Below, piece after piece: positions 1 through 9,751 of a stretch of DNA of 64,000 nt. The translations under genes and the position numbers were made by a program. The DNA comes from Desmonostoc muscorum LEGE 12446 (lineage in GTDB: Bacteria > Cyanobacteriota > Cyanobacteriia > Cyanobacteriales > Nostocaceae). The stretch's first letter is position 1. Each line of letters starts with the position of its first letter. The stretch spans positions 8,078,501 to 8,142,500 of the forward strand of contig NZ_JADEXS020000001.1 in the NCBI RefSeq assembly GCF_015207005.2. The letters are read 5' to 3'. The notes beneath the pieces are model-generated. The model made no database searches and had not been told where the DNA came from. It saw only the letters and a program-made list of their open reading frames with translations.

Positions 1-628
1 TGAAAATTACATCATTGTAGGGGCGCACAGCTGTGCATTGGTGTCAACTTAACGCGAAACGGGCGGTTAGAAACCGCGTCTACACAAACAAAACCCTTAA
101 TTTTCTGTTAGGACAAGGTAGGCGGACTTTGCCTGTGTAGCCGCGAATTCCATTCGCCCAGGCTACCGTGGTCTATTCAACTGCAAATTGCTTTCAGCCC
201 TTTGTTAAACTGTGTATACACCGTAGCCTTAAAAATGGGGGAATCGGAATCAAAGTCTCCCAATTTATCGGGAGATTTAGAGGGATCTAAAACTTTTGAG
301 ACCAACAAGAGGACTTTTCAAACATCCTTTGAGCGTCATTCTTAATTACAAGTATTAAATCGAACTTTATATAACTATTCTGACTTCTGAATTCTGACTT
401 CTGACTTCTTACAAAATTATCATGATCCAGGTCAATTGTTAGTGAAGAATGAAAAATTGTGAGTGCAACTGATGACTGATGACGGCAGGCGGTATCTATG
501 TTATTAACCACTTACTAAACAGTTGTATTATCTATTTTGTTGATTGCATTAGCATATTCAAATCTTGACCATGCATGAAACAATATCCTAGACAAGTCAA
601 TTGGTAAAACCACTGGGAGTATTTTTCT
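1..628. other. Intergenic region with short hairpin repeats
   Basis: No convincing gene is visible. Near position 19 there is a half-copy of the GTAGGGGCGCACAGC hairpin followed by TTGGTGTCAACTT. The reverse complement of this arrangement recurs near 54015-54050, so it is an interspersed repeat. A small GCGGTT-AGA-AACCGC hairpin lies near 63-80. Positions 370-415 hold a low-complexity GACTTCTGAATTCTGACTTC stretch. The minus-strand reading frame across 287-511 runs through that low-complexity DNA and is not treated as a gene. Confidence 0.6.
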
Positions 629-1372
629 ATGTTGACAGTAATTATTAATGCTTTTCATGTCATGAGAAATATTTTACCAATAAATCACAACCAGTTCTCA
701 CAAATACTTCTCAAGATATATGATTTTCAGGAACAGGTTAAACGAATTCAGCATCACTCGCCAAAACAGCGTTTAAAAATAGCAATTAAACAGTTAGGTA
801 ATAACACAATGGAAATTAGTGTAGCTATAATCAATGATTTAGAGCAAATTGCCCATAATCATCCGCAGTACCACTGGATAATCATGGACATTCTGACTAG
901 TTTTATCCGCGAAAATGCTGCTTACACACCGCAAAAGGAAGTTATCAGCAACCCTGGTGCAAAAGTTCGTGGAGATATTCAAGCGGCTCTGACTGTTATC
1001 GCTAGAAGAGATGTCAATAAAGATCCAGAAAATGAGCAGCTTGATTTGAGTCATACGGACATCAGAGGAGCAAACTTGAATGGAGCTAATTTAGAACAGA
1101 CAAATCTTTATCAAGCTAATCTTGCTGGGGCTAACCTAACAGAAGCCAATTTAGAGGGAGCAATCCTCAGTGCAGCTAATTTAGAAGGAGCCAACCTATA
1201 CTCAGCTAACCTCAAAGGGGCAATCCTCAGCGCAACCAACCTCCAAAGGGCGAATCTCCAAAAAGCTAACCTGCATCGTGCCAGTTTATATCTAGCTAAC
1301 CTGCATGGGGTAGTTCTCGATGATGCCATACTTGATGGGGCAAATTTCAGGGAAGCCAAATTTTCTCAGTAA
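629..1372 (+). CDS. Pentapeptide-repeat protein (soluble paralog)
   Basis: 247 residues. The last ~105 residues (about 140-245) are A(D/N)LxX pentapeptide repeats such as GANLNGANLEQTNL, which in this family fold into a right-handed quadrilateral beta-helix. Before them (about 45-100) is a segment with AIKQLGN and HWIIMDILTSFIRENA. The next two genes share it as AIxQLGxEKIE and HWTIMExLTAFVREN, so the three are paralogs. Unlike them, this protein lacks the two N-terminal membrane helices and may be cytoplasmic. The molecular role of such cyanobacterial proteins is unknown; the repeat domain is probably a binding scaffold. The ATG at 629 is the first in frame; no strong ribosome-binding site was seen. 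Confidence 0.85.
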   Translation: MLTVIINAFHVMRNILPINHNQFSQILLKIYDFQEQVKRIQHHSPKQRLKIAIKQLGNNTMEISVAIINDLEQIAHNHPQYHWIIMDILTSFIRENAAYTPQKEVISNPGAKVRGDIQAALTVIARRDVNKDPENEQLDLSHTDIRGANLNGANLEQTNLYQANLAGANLTEANLEGAILSAANLEGANLYSANLKGAILSATNLQRANLQKANLHRASLYLANLHGVVLDDAILDGANFREAKFSQ

Positions 1373-1575
1373 TTTGTAATTCGTAATTCTGATACTGCAA
1401 GGATTTCACTGTTTGAGAATGGGTGGTTTATTAACACCGTAATATACTAGTATATCTGATGTCATTCCTGAGTTAAATGACTCTTGTGACCATATTATAA
1501 TTTTTTTGCTAAATGCTATACTATTTTGTCCAAATAACTAAGTAATAATTCTAGGTTGTAAGGAAAATTTTTACC

Positions 1576-3051
1576 ATGTCTTCTAAAAAGACAGACACTC
1601 TGTTGAATTGGTTGATAACTATAACAGTTATATTTGCTTGCTCGTTGACTGTAATTTTCTTCGCATTGTCCAGTATTAAAGAATTGTCAATTCAGGAGAG
1701 AATACAGTATAGAAACCAAGCATTAACAACCACTGCAATCATTTTTCTGGCATCGGCAGCAATGTTTAATGCTTATTATGCAGCCAAGCGTGTCCAAGCA
1801 ATGCAGAAAAATGCGATCGCCGCTGAGAAAAACTTAGAAATTGACATTCAAAATGCAAAACTCAATCAAGACAGATTGGTTGCAGAACGCTTTATGGGAG
1901 CAATTTCTCAACTGGGACATGAAAAAATTGAAACTCGCACAGGCGCAATTTATGCATTAGAAAGAGTTGCCCAGGATTTCCCCAAAGAACACTGGACAAT
2001 CATGGAAATCCTCACTGCCTTTGTGCGAGAAAATACACCAATCCAGCAAGTAAAACCAGAGCCTCAAAAGCCAGAATATTCACCGGCTATTTACTCAAAT
2101 AGGCGCAAAGGTGGGTCACGTTCGACACAGCAGTTGCAGCCAAATCTCCAGGAAGAAACAGCAAAAATACGCACCGATATTCAAGCAGCCTTAACTGTCA
2201 TCGCCAGACGGAATTTACTCGAAGACCCAAAAGATCAGAAACTTGATTTACGTAATTCCGACATCAGGCGAGCAGATTTAGTGGGAGCTAATCTGCAACA
2301 AGCTGACTTACGGGGAGCAGATTTGAGTGGGGCTGACTTGCGGGGAGCAGATTTATCTGAGGCTGACTTGAACGGCGCTAGACTCGTTCGGTGTATTCTC
2401 TATGAAACTAAATTGCTCAAAACCAGCTTGAGTAGAGCCGACCTTTCTTGGGCTAACCTCAACCGCGCCAACCTCTGTGGTGCAAATCTGCGTTCAGCCA
2501 ACCTCTATGGAGCAAGTCTGCGTGCAGCAAATCTGCAAGGAACAAACCTCTATAAAGCCAACTTGCAACAAGCAACCTTGAAAATTGCCAACCTCTCAGG
2601 AGCAAAGCTGTTTTTAGCTAACTTGCAAGGAGCAAAACTCGGTAAAGCTAATTTGCACATGACTGGTTTGATTGGTGCCAACCTTTCTGGGGCTAACTTG
2701 AATGGTGCCAACCTTTCTGGGGCTAACTTGAATGCAGCCAAACTCCATCAAACAGAAGTCTATTTCGCCAACCTTTCAGAAGCCAGCTTAACCGAAGCAG
2801 ATTTGTATCAAGCAAACCTCATCGGAGTCAACCTCCAAAGAGCAACTTTGCATCAAGCTAACCTAACTCAGGCAAATCTTATGGGAGCTAACTTTTCCCA
2901 AGCTAATCTGAGTGATGTGAAACTTGAAGGGACAATTTTGACGGGAGCGAAAAACCTAGAGTTGCAGCAGATTAAAAAAGCAGTTGGCGATCGCACTACT
3001 CGCTTACCCGATCATATAGAAGCACCGACCGATTGGCGACAATCAGGCTGA
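1576..3051 (+). CDS. Membrane-anchored pentapeptide-repeat protein
   Basis: 491 residues. Two hydrophobic helices (about 11-33 and 50-70) precede a charged, probably helical linker with AKRVQAMQKNA. The shared segment AISQLGHEKIETRTGAIYALERV...HWTIMEILTAFVREN follows at about 110-160. A long pentapeptide-repeat domain (about 225-465) consists of ADLRGADLSGADL-type units, and the tail KAVGDRTTRLP is also found in the next gene. The expected topology is an N-terminal membrane anchor with a cytoplasmic beta-helix. It lies 203 bp downstream of a paralog and 207 bp upstream of another, in the same direction, which suggests tandem gene duplication. Function is not known. Confidence 0.88.
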   Translation: MSSKKTDTLLNWLITITVIFACSLTVIFFALSSIKELSIQERIQYRNQALTTTAIIFLASAAMFNAYYAAKRVQAMQKNAIAAEKNLEIDIQNAKLNQDRLVAERFMGAISQLGHEKIETRTGAIYALERVAQDFPKEHWTIMEILTAFVRENTPIQQVKPEPQKPEYSPAIYSNRRKGGSRSTQQLQPNLQEETAKIRTDIQAALTVIARRNLLEDPKDQKLDLRNSDIRRADLVGANLQQADLRGADLSGADLRGADLSEADLNGARLVRCILYETKLLKTSLSRADLSWANLNRANLCGANLRSANLYGASLRAANLQGTNLYKANLQQATLKIANLSGAKLFLANLQGAKLGKANLHMTGLIGANLSGANLNGANLSGANLNAAKLHQTEVYFANLSEASLTEADLYQANLIGVNLQRATLHQANLTQANLMGANFSQANLSDVKLEGTILTGAKNLELQQIKKAVGDRTTRLPDHIEAPTDWRQSG

Positions 3052-3258
3052 TACGATTTTGGATTTTAGATTTTAGATTTTGGATTGTTTTGTGTATCTG
3101 GATTGGTTTAAATCCATTTTTGGCAATCATTTATCAAATTGGGGTTACCTCAGCATCACTTAGTTATCTCGGCGCATTCTACCAGTTTCACTTATTGCTT
3201 GCTATAGTTTTTACCAAAAGTCTCCGTAACAATTCTGGAGATGAGGAAGGCTAAAGCT

Positions 3259-4311
3259 ATGTCCGATAACAACACAGACACACTTAAGAATTGGTTGATA
3301 ATTCTAGCTGTCATATTTATCATCTTTTTGGTTGCTTTTATCTTGATATTTTTATTTTCTGATTTTGCATTTTTGAATCCAAAAGGTTTGGAAACGGAGC
3401 AAAGGCTGGATTATGGAGCTAAAGCATTAACAACTCTTGGAACGATTTTCGGTGGATTTGCAGTATTAATCAATGCGTTCTATGCAGCTAAGCGTTGGGA
3501 AGCTATGGATAAAACTGCTGAAGCTGCAAACAAAAGTGCTGAGGCTGCGCTCCAAAATGCTAAAGCTGCACAAGACAAGCAAATTACAGAACGCTTTGCT
3601 AAGGCTATTGAACAGCTTGGGAATGAAAAGATTGAAACGCAATTGGGGGCAATTTATACTCTAGAACGAATCGCTAAAGATTCCAAAGATGATCACTGGA
3701 CAATCATGGAAGTCCTTACGGCTTTTGTACGAGAGAATGCAGGTTTGAACAAAGACAAGGAAAAGGCAGAGAATGCAACACCTCAGACGCATATTCAAGC
3801 AGCCCTTACCGTAATTGGACGGCGCAAGTCTCAGAATGACCCGGAAAATCAGAGATTGGATTTCAATAATATCGATATCAGCAGAGCAGACCTCGCGAAA
3901 GCCAACCTGCAAAAGGCAGACCTCGCGCAAGCCAACCTGCAAAGGGCAATCCTGACGGGAACCAACCTGCAAAAGGCAATCCTGAGGAAAACCAATCTGC
4001 AAGGAGCGCATCTCATTGAAGCCAATCTGCAAGAGGCAGTCTTGAGAGCAGCCAATCTGCAAGGGGCGTATCTCACTCAAGCCAACCTCCAAGGGGCATA
4101 TCTCATTGAAGCCAACCTCCAAGGGGTATATCTCAATAAAGCCAATCTCCAAGGGGCAGATCTTAGTAAAGCAAACTTACAGGGGGCATTCCTCTGGGGT
4201 GCTGAAAATCTAGAACAACAGCAGATTGAATCAGCAAAAGGCGATCGCACAACAATATTACCGGAAAATCTTCAACCGCCCAAACATTGGAATGTTGAAG
4301 TTTCCCCTTAG
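3259..4311 (+). CDS. Membrane-anchored pentapeptide-repeat protein
   Basis: 350 residues from the ATG at 3259. I prefer this start to the in-frame ATG at 3241 because MSDNNTDTLKNW aligns with MSSKKTDTLLNW of the preceding paralog and GAGGAAGG lies just upstream. Two membrane helices are followed by an alanine-rich stretch (AAEAANKSAEAALQNAKAA, probably coiled coil). Then come the shared segment AIEQLGNEKIETQLGAIY...HWTIMEVLTAFVREN and about 25 pentapeptides of the form ANLQGA (about 195-330). The tail SAKGDRTTILPE matches the paralog at 1576. The pentapeptide DNA is itself nearly repetitive (GCCAACCTGCAA units), suggesting recent internal expansion. Confidence 0.88.
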   Translation: MSDNNTDTLKNWLIILAVIFIIFLVAFILIFLFSDFAFLNPKGLETEQRLDYGAKALTTLGTIFGGFAVLINAFYAAKRWEAMDKTAEAANKSAEAALQNAKAAQDKQITERFAKAIEQLGNEKIETQLGAIYTLERIAKDSKDDHWTIMEVLTAFVRENAGLNKDKEKAENATPQTHIQAALTVIGRRKSQNDPENQRLDFNNIDISRADLAKANLQKADLAQANLQRAILTGTNLQKAILRKTNLQGAHLIEANLQEAVLRAANLQGAYLTQANLQGAYLIEANLQGVYLNKANLQGADLSKANLQGAFLWGAENLEQQQIESAKGDRTTILPENLQPPKHWNVEVSP

Positions 4312-4326
4312 ATGCTGAAACGTGAA

Positions 4327-4599
4327 CCTTTGAACTCCAGCGTTGAGCCTTTTATCCTCAACATTGCACCTCTGAACCTCAACGTTACACCTCTGAACTC
4401 CAACGTTGCACCTTTTATCCTCGAAATTGCACCTTTTATCCTCAACGTTGCACCTTTTATCCTCGAAATTGCGCCTTTTATCCTCAACATTGACCCTCTG
4501 AACCTCAACGTTGCACCTTTGATCCTCGAAATTGCACCTTTGAACCTCAACGTTGCGTGTTTGATCCTCGAAATTGCACCTTTGATCCTCAACATTGAC
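4327..4599 (+). repeat. 13-unit 21-bp tandem repeat array
   Basis: Thirteen consecutive 21-bp units of the form CCTTTTATCCTCRAMRTTGCA alternate between a CTCGAAATTGCA and a CTCAACGTTGCA version. The array begins 16 bp after the stop of the pentapeptide gene. Because 21 is a multiple of three, several frames stay open: plus-strand 4312-4650 reads as heptads like APFILNI, and two minus-strand frames read as RIKGATL or NVEDKRC heptads. No frame has an obvious ribosome-binding site, so translation is unproven. It could be a decayed repeat-protein gene, a minisatellite or a structured transcript. Confidence 0.85.
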
Positions 4600-4792
4600 C
4601 TTCCTAACCAATACACTCCACTTCAACAGCAAAACATAGGCATTGTATAAAATAGTCATGACTATTTTAAAGTGAACATCTTGCCCGCCCTCAAAAATCA
4701 CCCCACAATCAAGACGCCCATCTTAAAAAATTCAATAATTTATTCGTTAGAGTTCCTGAACCGAGAAAATATTCCCTAAGTAAGAGACAAAC

Positions 4793-4812
4793 AATAGGAC
4801 AAGTGTCCTATT
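4793..4812. promoter_or_regulatory. Perfect palindrome, candidate operator of the XRE operon
   Basis: AATAGGACA-AG-TGTCCTATT is a perfect 9-2-9 inverted repeat ending 30 bp before the ATG of the XRE-type regulator at 4843. Position, size and symmetry fit a dimeric helix-turn-helix operator, so autoregulation of the four-gene signalling operon is a reasonable inference. There is no direct evidence of binding. Confidence 0.5.
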
Positions 4813-4842
4813 TTATTCATACTGTAGGAATAGGAAAAGGAG

Positions 4843-5097
4843 ATGTCTGTAACAAAATCACTGGGAACTTTAGATTTAATTCGAGAACTGCGGCATCAAC
4901 TCAATGTTTCTCAGAAACAATTTGCCGCTAGATTAGGAGTTTCATTCAAAACAGTGAATCGTTGGGAGAATGGCCATACACTGCCCTCACCGTTAGCGCT
5001 AAAACTCATAGAAGAAATGATCCGCCAGATGGGTGAACCAGGCAAAAGACTGCTAAAACAGTATTTTCCAGAAGCAGAATCCCGTTATGATTCATAA
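4843..5097 (+). CDS. XRE-family helix-turn-helix regulator
   Basis: 84 residues. The central part reads [34 protein letters not shown] split over two helices, a classic Cro/C1-type HTH (about 14-50) with the recognition-helix motif [12 protein letters not shown] short helical tail follows. AGGAGATG gives a good ribosome-binding site. The last 11 bp overlap the start of the histidine kinase, so the two are probably translationally coupled. A perfect palindrome 30 bp upstream is the likely operator. A one-domain regulator encoded directly ahead of its own two-component proteins suggests it controls, or is controlled by, that pathway. Confidence 0.9.
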   Translation: MSVTKSLGTLDLIRELRHQLNVSQKQFAARLGVSFKTVNRWENGHTLPSPLALKLIEEMIRQMGEPGKRLLKQYFPEAESRYDS

Positions 5098-7096
5098 GTT
5101 GAGGGTTTCTCAACCCGAAAACATCTTTGTTGCTAAAAGAAAAAAAGAGGCATTTATTCGGGAGCAGTTTCTACACTACGCTGTTGCTTTGCTATCTGTT
5201 GCCTTCGCACTGGGAATCACCCTGCTACTAAATCAATATATCAGCGCCACGCCTGCGGCACTACTTTTTGCTGCGGTAATGGTGAGTGCTTGGTATGGTG
5301 GCTTAGCTCCGGGATTATTCGCAACTGTTTTGTCTAGTTTGGCACTTAATTACTTGTTATCGAGACCGCTTTATCCAGTAAATACTACAAATTTGAACAT
5401 TTTAGTTTCCTTAGCTGTATTCATACTGGCGGCAGGGTTAATCAGCTCGCTCAACGAATCACGGCGCATAGCTGTCCGCAAAGCTGAGGAAAGTCTGAGG
5501 TTTCTTCGCCAAAGCGAGGCACAGTTCAATCGCTTTGTAGAGTCCAATGAACAAGTACTGCGGCGACGAGAAACAGAACTTCAGCTAATTACGGATACAC
5601 TGCCAGTTTTGATTTCCTTTGTGGATTTAGAACAACGCTACCGCTTTAACAACCGAGCTTATGAAGAGTGGTTTGGGCAACCAGCGGCAGAAGTCTATGG
5701 AAAGCATCTTTGGGAAGTTTTGGGTGAACCCGCCTATGAAGTAGTTCGTCCCCATGTGGAAAAAGTACTCTCAGGAGAGCAGGTAACTTTTGAAGCTGAA
5801 ATTTTTTATAAAAATGTTGGAACACGCTACATTAATGCTATTTACGTTCCCCAGTTTAATCGACAGGGAACAGTTGAAGGGTTTGCGGTGTTGATTACTG
5901 ATATTAGCCAACAGCAAGCAGCGTTGCGCGATCGCCTTTTAGCAGAAGAAGCGTTGCGGGAGAGCGAGGAACGGCTGAGATTTGCCCTGCAATCGGCAGA
6001 GTTAGGCGATTGGGATTTGGACTTGAGGAATAAAACTGCCCACCGTTCTCTGCGACATGACCAAATCTTTGGCTACGAATCTCTTCTGGCAGAATGGACT
6101 TATGAAATTTTCCTCCAACACGTCTTACCTGAGGATCGCTCTTTAGTTGAAGCGAAATTTTTGAATGCTTTAACTAATAATGATATCTGGGATTTTGAAT
6201 GCCGCATTCGCCGCGCCGATGGAGAGTTGCGTTGGATTTGGGGGCGGGGTCATGTTTATTATAATGCTCAGGGTGAAGCTGTACGGATGCTGGGACTAGT
6301 TGGCGACATTAGCGATCGCAAACTTGCCGAAACTAGCTTACAACAACTAAACGAAACCCTAGAGCAACGGATTCAAGAGCGCACAGCCCAGTTAGAAGCC
6401 GCCAACAAAGAACTAGAATCTTTCTCCTATTCAGTCTCTCACGACTTGCGAGCGCCATTTCGCCACATCGCCGGATTTGTAGAATTGCTTGCCAAGCACC
6501 TGAACTCAACAACTTTAGATCCAACAAGTCAGCGCTACTTAAAAATCATCGCCCAAACCGCAAAACAGGCAGGAGTACTAATTGATGAGTTGCTGACATT
6601 TTCTCGTATGGGGCGCACCGAGATGCGTTATACCACCCTGAATATTGAGGAGCTAGTGCAAGAAGTAAAACGGGATTTGTTTACAGAAACCCAAGGACGG
6701 GTAATTCATTGGCACATCGAGTCATTACCACAAGTGCAGGGCGATCCCTCCATGCTGCGGCTGGTGCTTCGCAACCTGATGGGCAATGCCGTTAAATATA
6801 CCCAAACTCGCACTATCGCAGAAATCACCGTTGGCAGTACCGATAATGAAAACGAAGTCATCTTTTTTGTGCAAGATAACGGTGTTGGGTTTAACATGCA
6901 ATATGTCCACAAGCTATTCGGAGTATTTCAACGCCTGCATAGCGACTCCAAATTTGAAGGCACTGGTGTTGGATTAGCCAACGTGCAGCGGATTATTCAT
7001 CGGCATAATGGTCGAGTCTGGGCAGAGGGTGAAGTTGACAGTGGAGCTACCTTCTATTTTTCACTGCCAAAGTTGTCGAAGAGGGAGAGTGAATGA
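5087..7096 (+). CDS. Membrane PAS sensor histidine kinase
   Basis: 669 residues. A four-helix membrane region (about 28-120) resembles the KdpD/DUF4118 module. Two PAS domains follow (about 165-275 with [12 protein letters not shown], and 295-410 ending in the PAC-like [13 protein letters not shown]). A coiled coil leads to the HisKA domain with the phospho-acceptor motif [18 protein letters not shown]. The HATPase domain has [12 protein letters not shown] (N box), DNGVGF (G1) and [12 protein letters not shown] (G2). The phytochrome-like HisKA/HATPase pair usually works with a small stand-alone receiver, which is the next gene. It overlaps the upstream regulator by 11 bp and the downstream response regulator by 4 bp. 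The sensed signal is unknown. Confidence 0.92.
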   Translation: MIHKLRVSQPENIFVAKRKKEAFIREQFLHYAVALLSVAFALGITLLLNQYISATPAALLFAAVMVSAWYGGLAPGLFATVLSSLALNYLLSRPLYPVNTTNLNILVSLAVFILAAGLISSLNESRRIAVRKAEESLRFLRQSEAQFNRFVESNEQVLRRRETELQLITDTLPVLISFVDLEQRYRFNNRAYEEWFGQPAAEVYGKHLWEVLGEPAYEVVRPHVEKVLSGEQVTFEAEIFYKNVGTRYINAIYVPQFNRQGTVEGFAVLITDISQQQAALRDRLLAEEALRESEERLRFALQSAELGDWDLDLRNKTAHRSLRHDQIFGYESLLAEWTYEIFLQHVLPEDRSLVEAKFLNALTNNDIWDFECRIRRADGELRWIWGRGHVYYNAQGEAVRMLGLVGDISDRKLAETSLQQLNETLEQRIQERTAQLEAANKELESFSYSVSHDLRAPFRHIAGFVELLAKHLNSTTLDPTSQRYLKIIAQTAKQAGVLIDELLTFSRMGRTEMRYTTLNIEELVQEVKRDLFTETQGRVIHWHIESLPQVQGDPSMLRLVLRNLMGNAVKYTQTRTIAEITVGSTDNENEVIFFVQDNGVGFNMQYVHKLFGVFQRLHSDSKFEGTGVGLANVQRIIHRHNGRVWAEGEVDSGATFYFSLPKLSKRESE

Positions 7097-7569
7097 GAGA
7101 ACTGAAGAGAATTCTGCTGATTGAAGACAGTGCTAATGATGCAGAATTAATATTAGCTGCTTTGTCAGAAAACCATCTGGCAAATGAAGTAGTGGTGGTA
7201 CGTGATGGAGAGGAAGCTTTAGATTATCTCTATCGCCGGGGACTGTTCCGGTTGCGGATGGAAGGGCATCCTGTTGTGGTGCTACTCGATTTGAAATTAC
7301 CTAAAATCGATGGACTAGAAGTGCTAGCACAACTCAAATCTGACCCAGTAATGCAAGTGATTCCGGTGGTGGTGCTAACTTCTTCCCGTGAGGAACCAGA
7401 TTTAGTTCGATGCTACAAGTTAGGCGTTAATGCTTATGTCGTCAAGCCCGTAGATTATCATGAATTTGCCGATGCCATTAAGGGTGTAGGACTGTTTTGG
7501 GCAGTGATTAATCAGCCTCCCCTTGGCGCTTTACCTCCTGCACCTAATCGTCAACAGGAGAAGAACTGA
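7093..7569 (+). CDS. Single-domain response regulator (Rcp1-like)
   Basis: 158 residues, a stand-alone CheY-like receiver. Acidic pocket residues are in [11 protein letters not shown], the phosphorylatable aspartate is D66 in [13 protein letters not shown], the conserved Thr/Ser is in VVLTSS and the lysine in YVVKPVDY. The loop [16 protein letters not shown] between beta-2 and beta-3 and the tail [11 protein letters not shown] are typical of receivers paired with phytochrome-type kinases. It starts inside the last codons of the kinase (ATGA overlap) and ends on the first base of the hybrid kinase, so all are probably made together and the receiver likely relays phosphate between the two kinases. 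Confidence 0.92.
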   Translation: MRELKRILLIEDSANDAELILAALSENHLANEVVVVRDGEEALDYLYRRGLFRLRMEGHPVVVLLDLKLPKIDGLEVLAQLKSDPVMQVIPVVVLTSSREEPDLVRCYKLGVNAYVVKPVDYHEFADAIKGVGLFWAVINQPPLGALPPAPNRQQEKN

Positions 7570-9536
7570 TGAGTGTGCTTCGTTTCCTCCTTTTAGAAGA
7601 TAGTTTGTTGGATGCAGAACTTACCCAAGCAATGCTAGCGGAAGGAGGAATTGATTGTGAATTGGTAAGAGTCGAAAGCGGCGCTGAGTTTTTGGCCGCT
7701 ATTTCCACAGAGGCTTTTGATTTAATTCTTGCCGATTATGCCTTGCCATCTTTTGATGGAATTTCTGCCTTGGAAATTGCTCGAAATAAGTGTCCAGAGA
7801 TTCCTTTCATTTTTGTTTCTGCGGTATTGGGTGAAGAATTAGCGATCGAAGCTTTGAAGAATGGTGCAACAGATTATGTTTTAAAGCAACGACTAGGGCG
7901 GTTAGTTCCCTCGGTGCAAAGGGCATTGCGGGAAGCCAAAGAACGCCGCGATCGCCAGCTTGTAGAAGAGTCTTTACAAAAAAGTGAAGCCAGGTATCGC
8001 CGAATTGTTGATACCTCTTATGAAGGAATTTGGACGATTGATTCCCAAGGGCGAACAGAGTTTGTGAATCAGCGGATGTCACAAATGTTAGGCTATGCAG
8101 CAGAAGAAATGCTCGGTCGTTTTATATTTGATTTTATTGATGTAGTTGATGGTATCGACACCGCAGAAAAACTCCAATGGTTCAAGAAAGAAGACAGCGA
8201 TTTGAAAGAAGGTCGATGGCGCTGCAAAGATGGTTCTTATATTTGGACACTGATTTCTGCTAGAGCGATTTTTAATGAACAGCATGAATTCTTAGGTGCG
8301 ATCGCCATGTTAACCGATATCACCGATCGCAAACGCACCGAAGAAGAACGCGATCGCCTTTTGCAACGGGAGAAATTAGCCCGCGCCGAAGCTGAAGCCG
8401 CCAACCGCATCAAAGATGAGTTTTTGGCGGTGCTTTCCCATGAATTGCGATCGCCCCTAAATCCGATTCTCGGTTGGGCAAAACTCTTGCAGAGCCGTAA
8501 ATTTAACGAAACAGCCCTGAAAAAAGCCTTAGAAACCATTGAACGCAACGCCAAATTACAAGCTCAACTCATCGAAGACTTGCTCGATGTTTCTCGCATC
8601 CTCCAAGGTAAACTCAACCTCAACATGGCATCAGTGGATTTGGCATCCACCATTGAAGCAGCAATGGAAACAGTGCGTTTAGCAGCAGAGGCAAAAACCA
8701 TTCAGATAGAAACAATGCTCGATCCGAGAGTCGGCAAAGTTTTGGGTGATTCAGCTCGCTTACAGCAAATCGTCTGGAATTTATTATCCAATGCCGTGAA
8801 ATTCACAGCCACAGGCGGACAAGTAAATGTGCAATTAGAGTGCATCGACGCCGATGCCCAAATTACCGTCAGCGACACAGGTAAGGGCATTAAATCAGAC
8901 TTTTTGCCTCATGTATTTGACTATTTTTGTCAGGGCGACAATACAACAACGAGAAAATTTGGTGGCTTGGGATTAGGCTTAGCGATCGCCCGTCACCTAG
9001 TCGAAATGCACGGCGGAACAATTTGGGTGCAAAGTCCCGGCGAGAACCAGGGAGCTACCTTCACAGTGAGATTACCATTAATCAAAGACGGTGCATTAAT
9101 CAAAGATGATACCAACCCTAATTCTGCAATAGTCGCTTCTGGCTTCTCTCCCTTGATGGGTGTAGAAGTCTTGATTGTAGATGACAACGCCGACAGCCTG
9201 GACTTTTTTAGATTTGTCCTTGAAGAGTTTGGAGCCACAGTGATTGCAGCTGCATCAGCAGGTGAAGCATTACAGACTTTAGCACAATCAAAGCCAGATA
9301 TCTTACTCAGCGACATCGGAATGCCAGAAATGAACGGCTATATGCTGATAGAACAAATACGTGCTTTCGAGGCACAAGCAGGGAGAGAAAAAATTCCAGC
9401 GATCGCTCTGACTGCTTATGCAGGCGAAATCGATCAGCAACAAGCATTCCAAGCAGGGTTTCAACAGCACATCGTTAAACCTGTGGCGCCAGAGGAATTG
9501 CTCATCGCCATTTCAAGTTTAATTAAACATAAATAA
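7569..9536 (+). CDS. Hybrid histidine kinase (REC-PAS-HK-REC)
   Basis: 655 residues, no membrane helices. Domains in order: N-terminal receiver (about 5-120, acceptor D56 in LILADYALPSFDG), PAS/PAC (about 140-265, ending in IAMLTDITDRKR), HisKA with FLAVLSHELRSPLNPILGW, HATPase with NLLSNAVKFT, VSDTGKGI and GGLGLGLAIARHL, and a C-terminal receiver (about 530-650, acceptor in ILLSDIGMPEMNGY, lysine in HIVKPV). It is the last gene of the 4843-9536 operon and overlaps the preceding response regulator by one base. The two receivers suggest it integrates phosphate from the upstream kinase. No output domain is present, so the final effector is elsewhere or is the XRE protein. Confidence 0.92.
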   Translation: MSVLRFLLLEDSLLDAELTQAMLAEGGIDCELVRVESGAEFLAAISTEAFDLILADYALPSFDGISALEIARNKCPEIPFIFVSAVLGEELAIEALKNGATDYVLKQRLGRLVPSVQRALREAKERRDRQLVEESLQKSEARYRRIVDTSYEGIWTIDSQGRTEFVNQRMSQMLGYAAEEMLGRFIFDFIDVVDGIDTAEKLQWFKKEDSDLKEGRWRCKDGSYIWTLISARAIFNEQHEFLGAIAMLTDITDRKRTEEERDRLLQREKLARAEAEAANRIKDEFLAVLSHELRSPLNPILGWAKLLQSRKFNETALKKALETIERNAKLQAQLIEDLLDVSRILQGKLNLNMASVDLASTIEAAMETVRLAAEAKTIQIETMLDPRVGKVLGDSARLQQIVWNLLSNAVKFTATGGQVNVQLECIDADAQITVSDTGKGIKSDFLPHVFDYFCQGDNTTTRKFGGLGLGLAIARHLVEMHGGTIWVQSPGENQGATFTVRLPLIKDGALIKDDTNPNSAIVASGFSPLMGVEVLIVDDNADSLDFFRFVLEEFGATVIAAASAGEALQTLAQSKPDILLSDIGMPEMNGYMLIEQIRAFEAQAGREKIPAIALTAYAGEIDQQQAFQAGFQQHIVKPVAPEELLIAISSLIKHK

Positions 9537-9613
9537 GACAGACGCGATAAATCGCCGTCTCTACAATAACCCATGCATATTGGATTCTTGTAGAGACGCG
9601 ATTCATCGCGTCT
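9537..9613. repeat. AGACGCGATAAATCGC inverted repeat
   Basis: Two copies of the cyanobacterial interspersed hairpin (AGACGCGATxxATCGCGTCT plus CTCTACA) face each other and can form a long stem directly after the hybrid-kinase stop codon. It may terminate the operon. A single copy at 50492-50511 forms the end of the peptidase-ABC transporter gene. Confidence 0.65.
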
Positions 9614-9744
9614 TATATCATGTCCGGCTAATTAGTTATGATTCCCGAATCTATGCACAAACCCAAAAACCCTTCCCCTCTGCTCCCCTGCCCCTCTGCC
9701 CCTCTGCTGCCTTAATGATAAGTCTTTAACCGGACATGATATAA
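9613..9744. mobile_element. MITE-like element, TTATATCATGTCCGG family
   Basis: A 132-bp segment is bounded by perfect 15-bp inverted repeats TTATATCATGTCCGG / CCGGACATGATATAA and contains no coding capacity. Related elements lie at 29952-30098 and 30236-30551, with a lone end near 36258. This copy abuts the truncated end of the MFS gene. The element class is inferred from structure and repetition. Confidence 0.7.
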
Positions 9745-9751
9745 CCCTCTC

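Noticed and set aside
1111..4701. Minus-strand reading frames opposite the three pentapeptide genes and the 21-bp array
   Set aside because: They mirror repeated A(N/D)LxG codons or 21-bp units, lack ribosome-binding sites and show only low-complexity peptides. Coding on the plus strand is clear for the pentapeptide genes.
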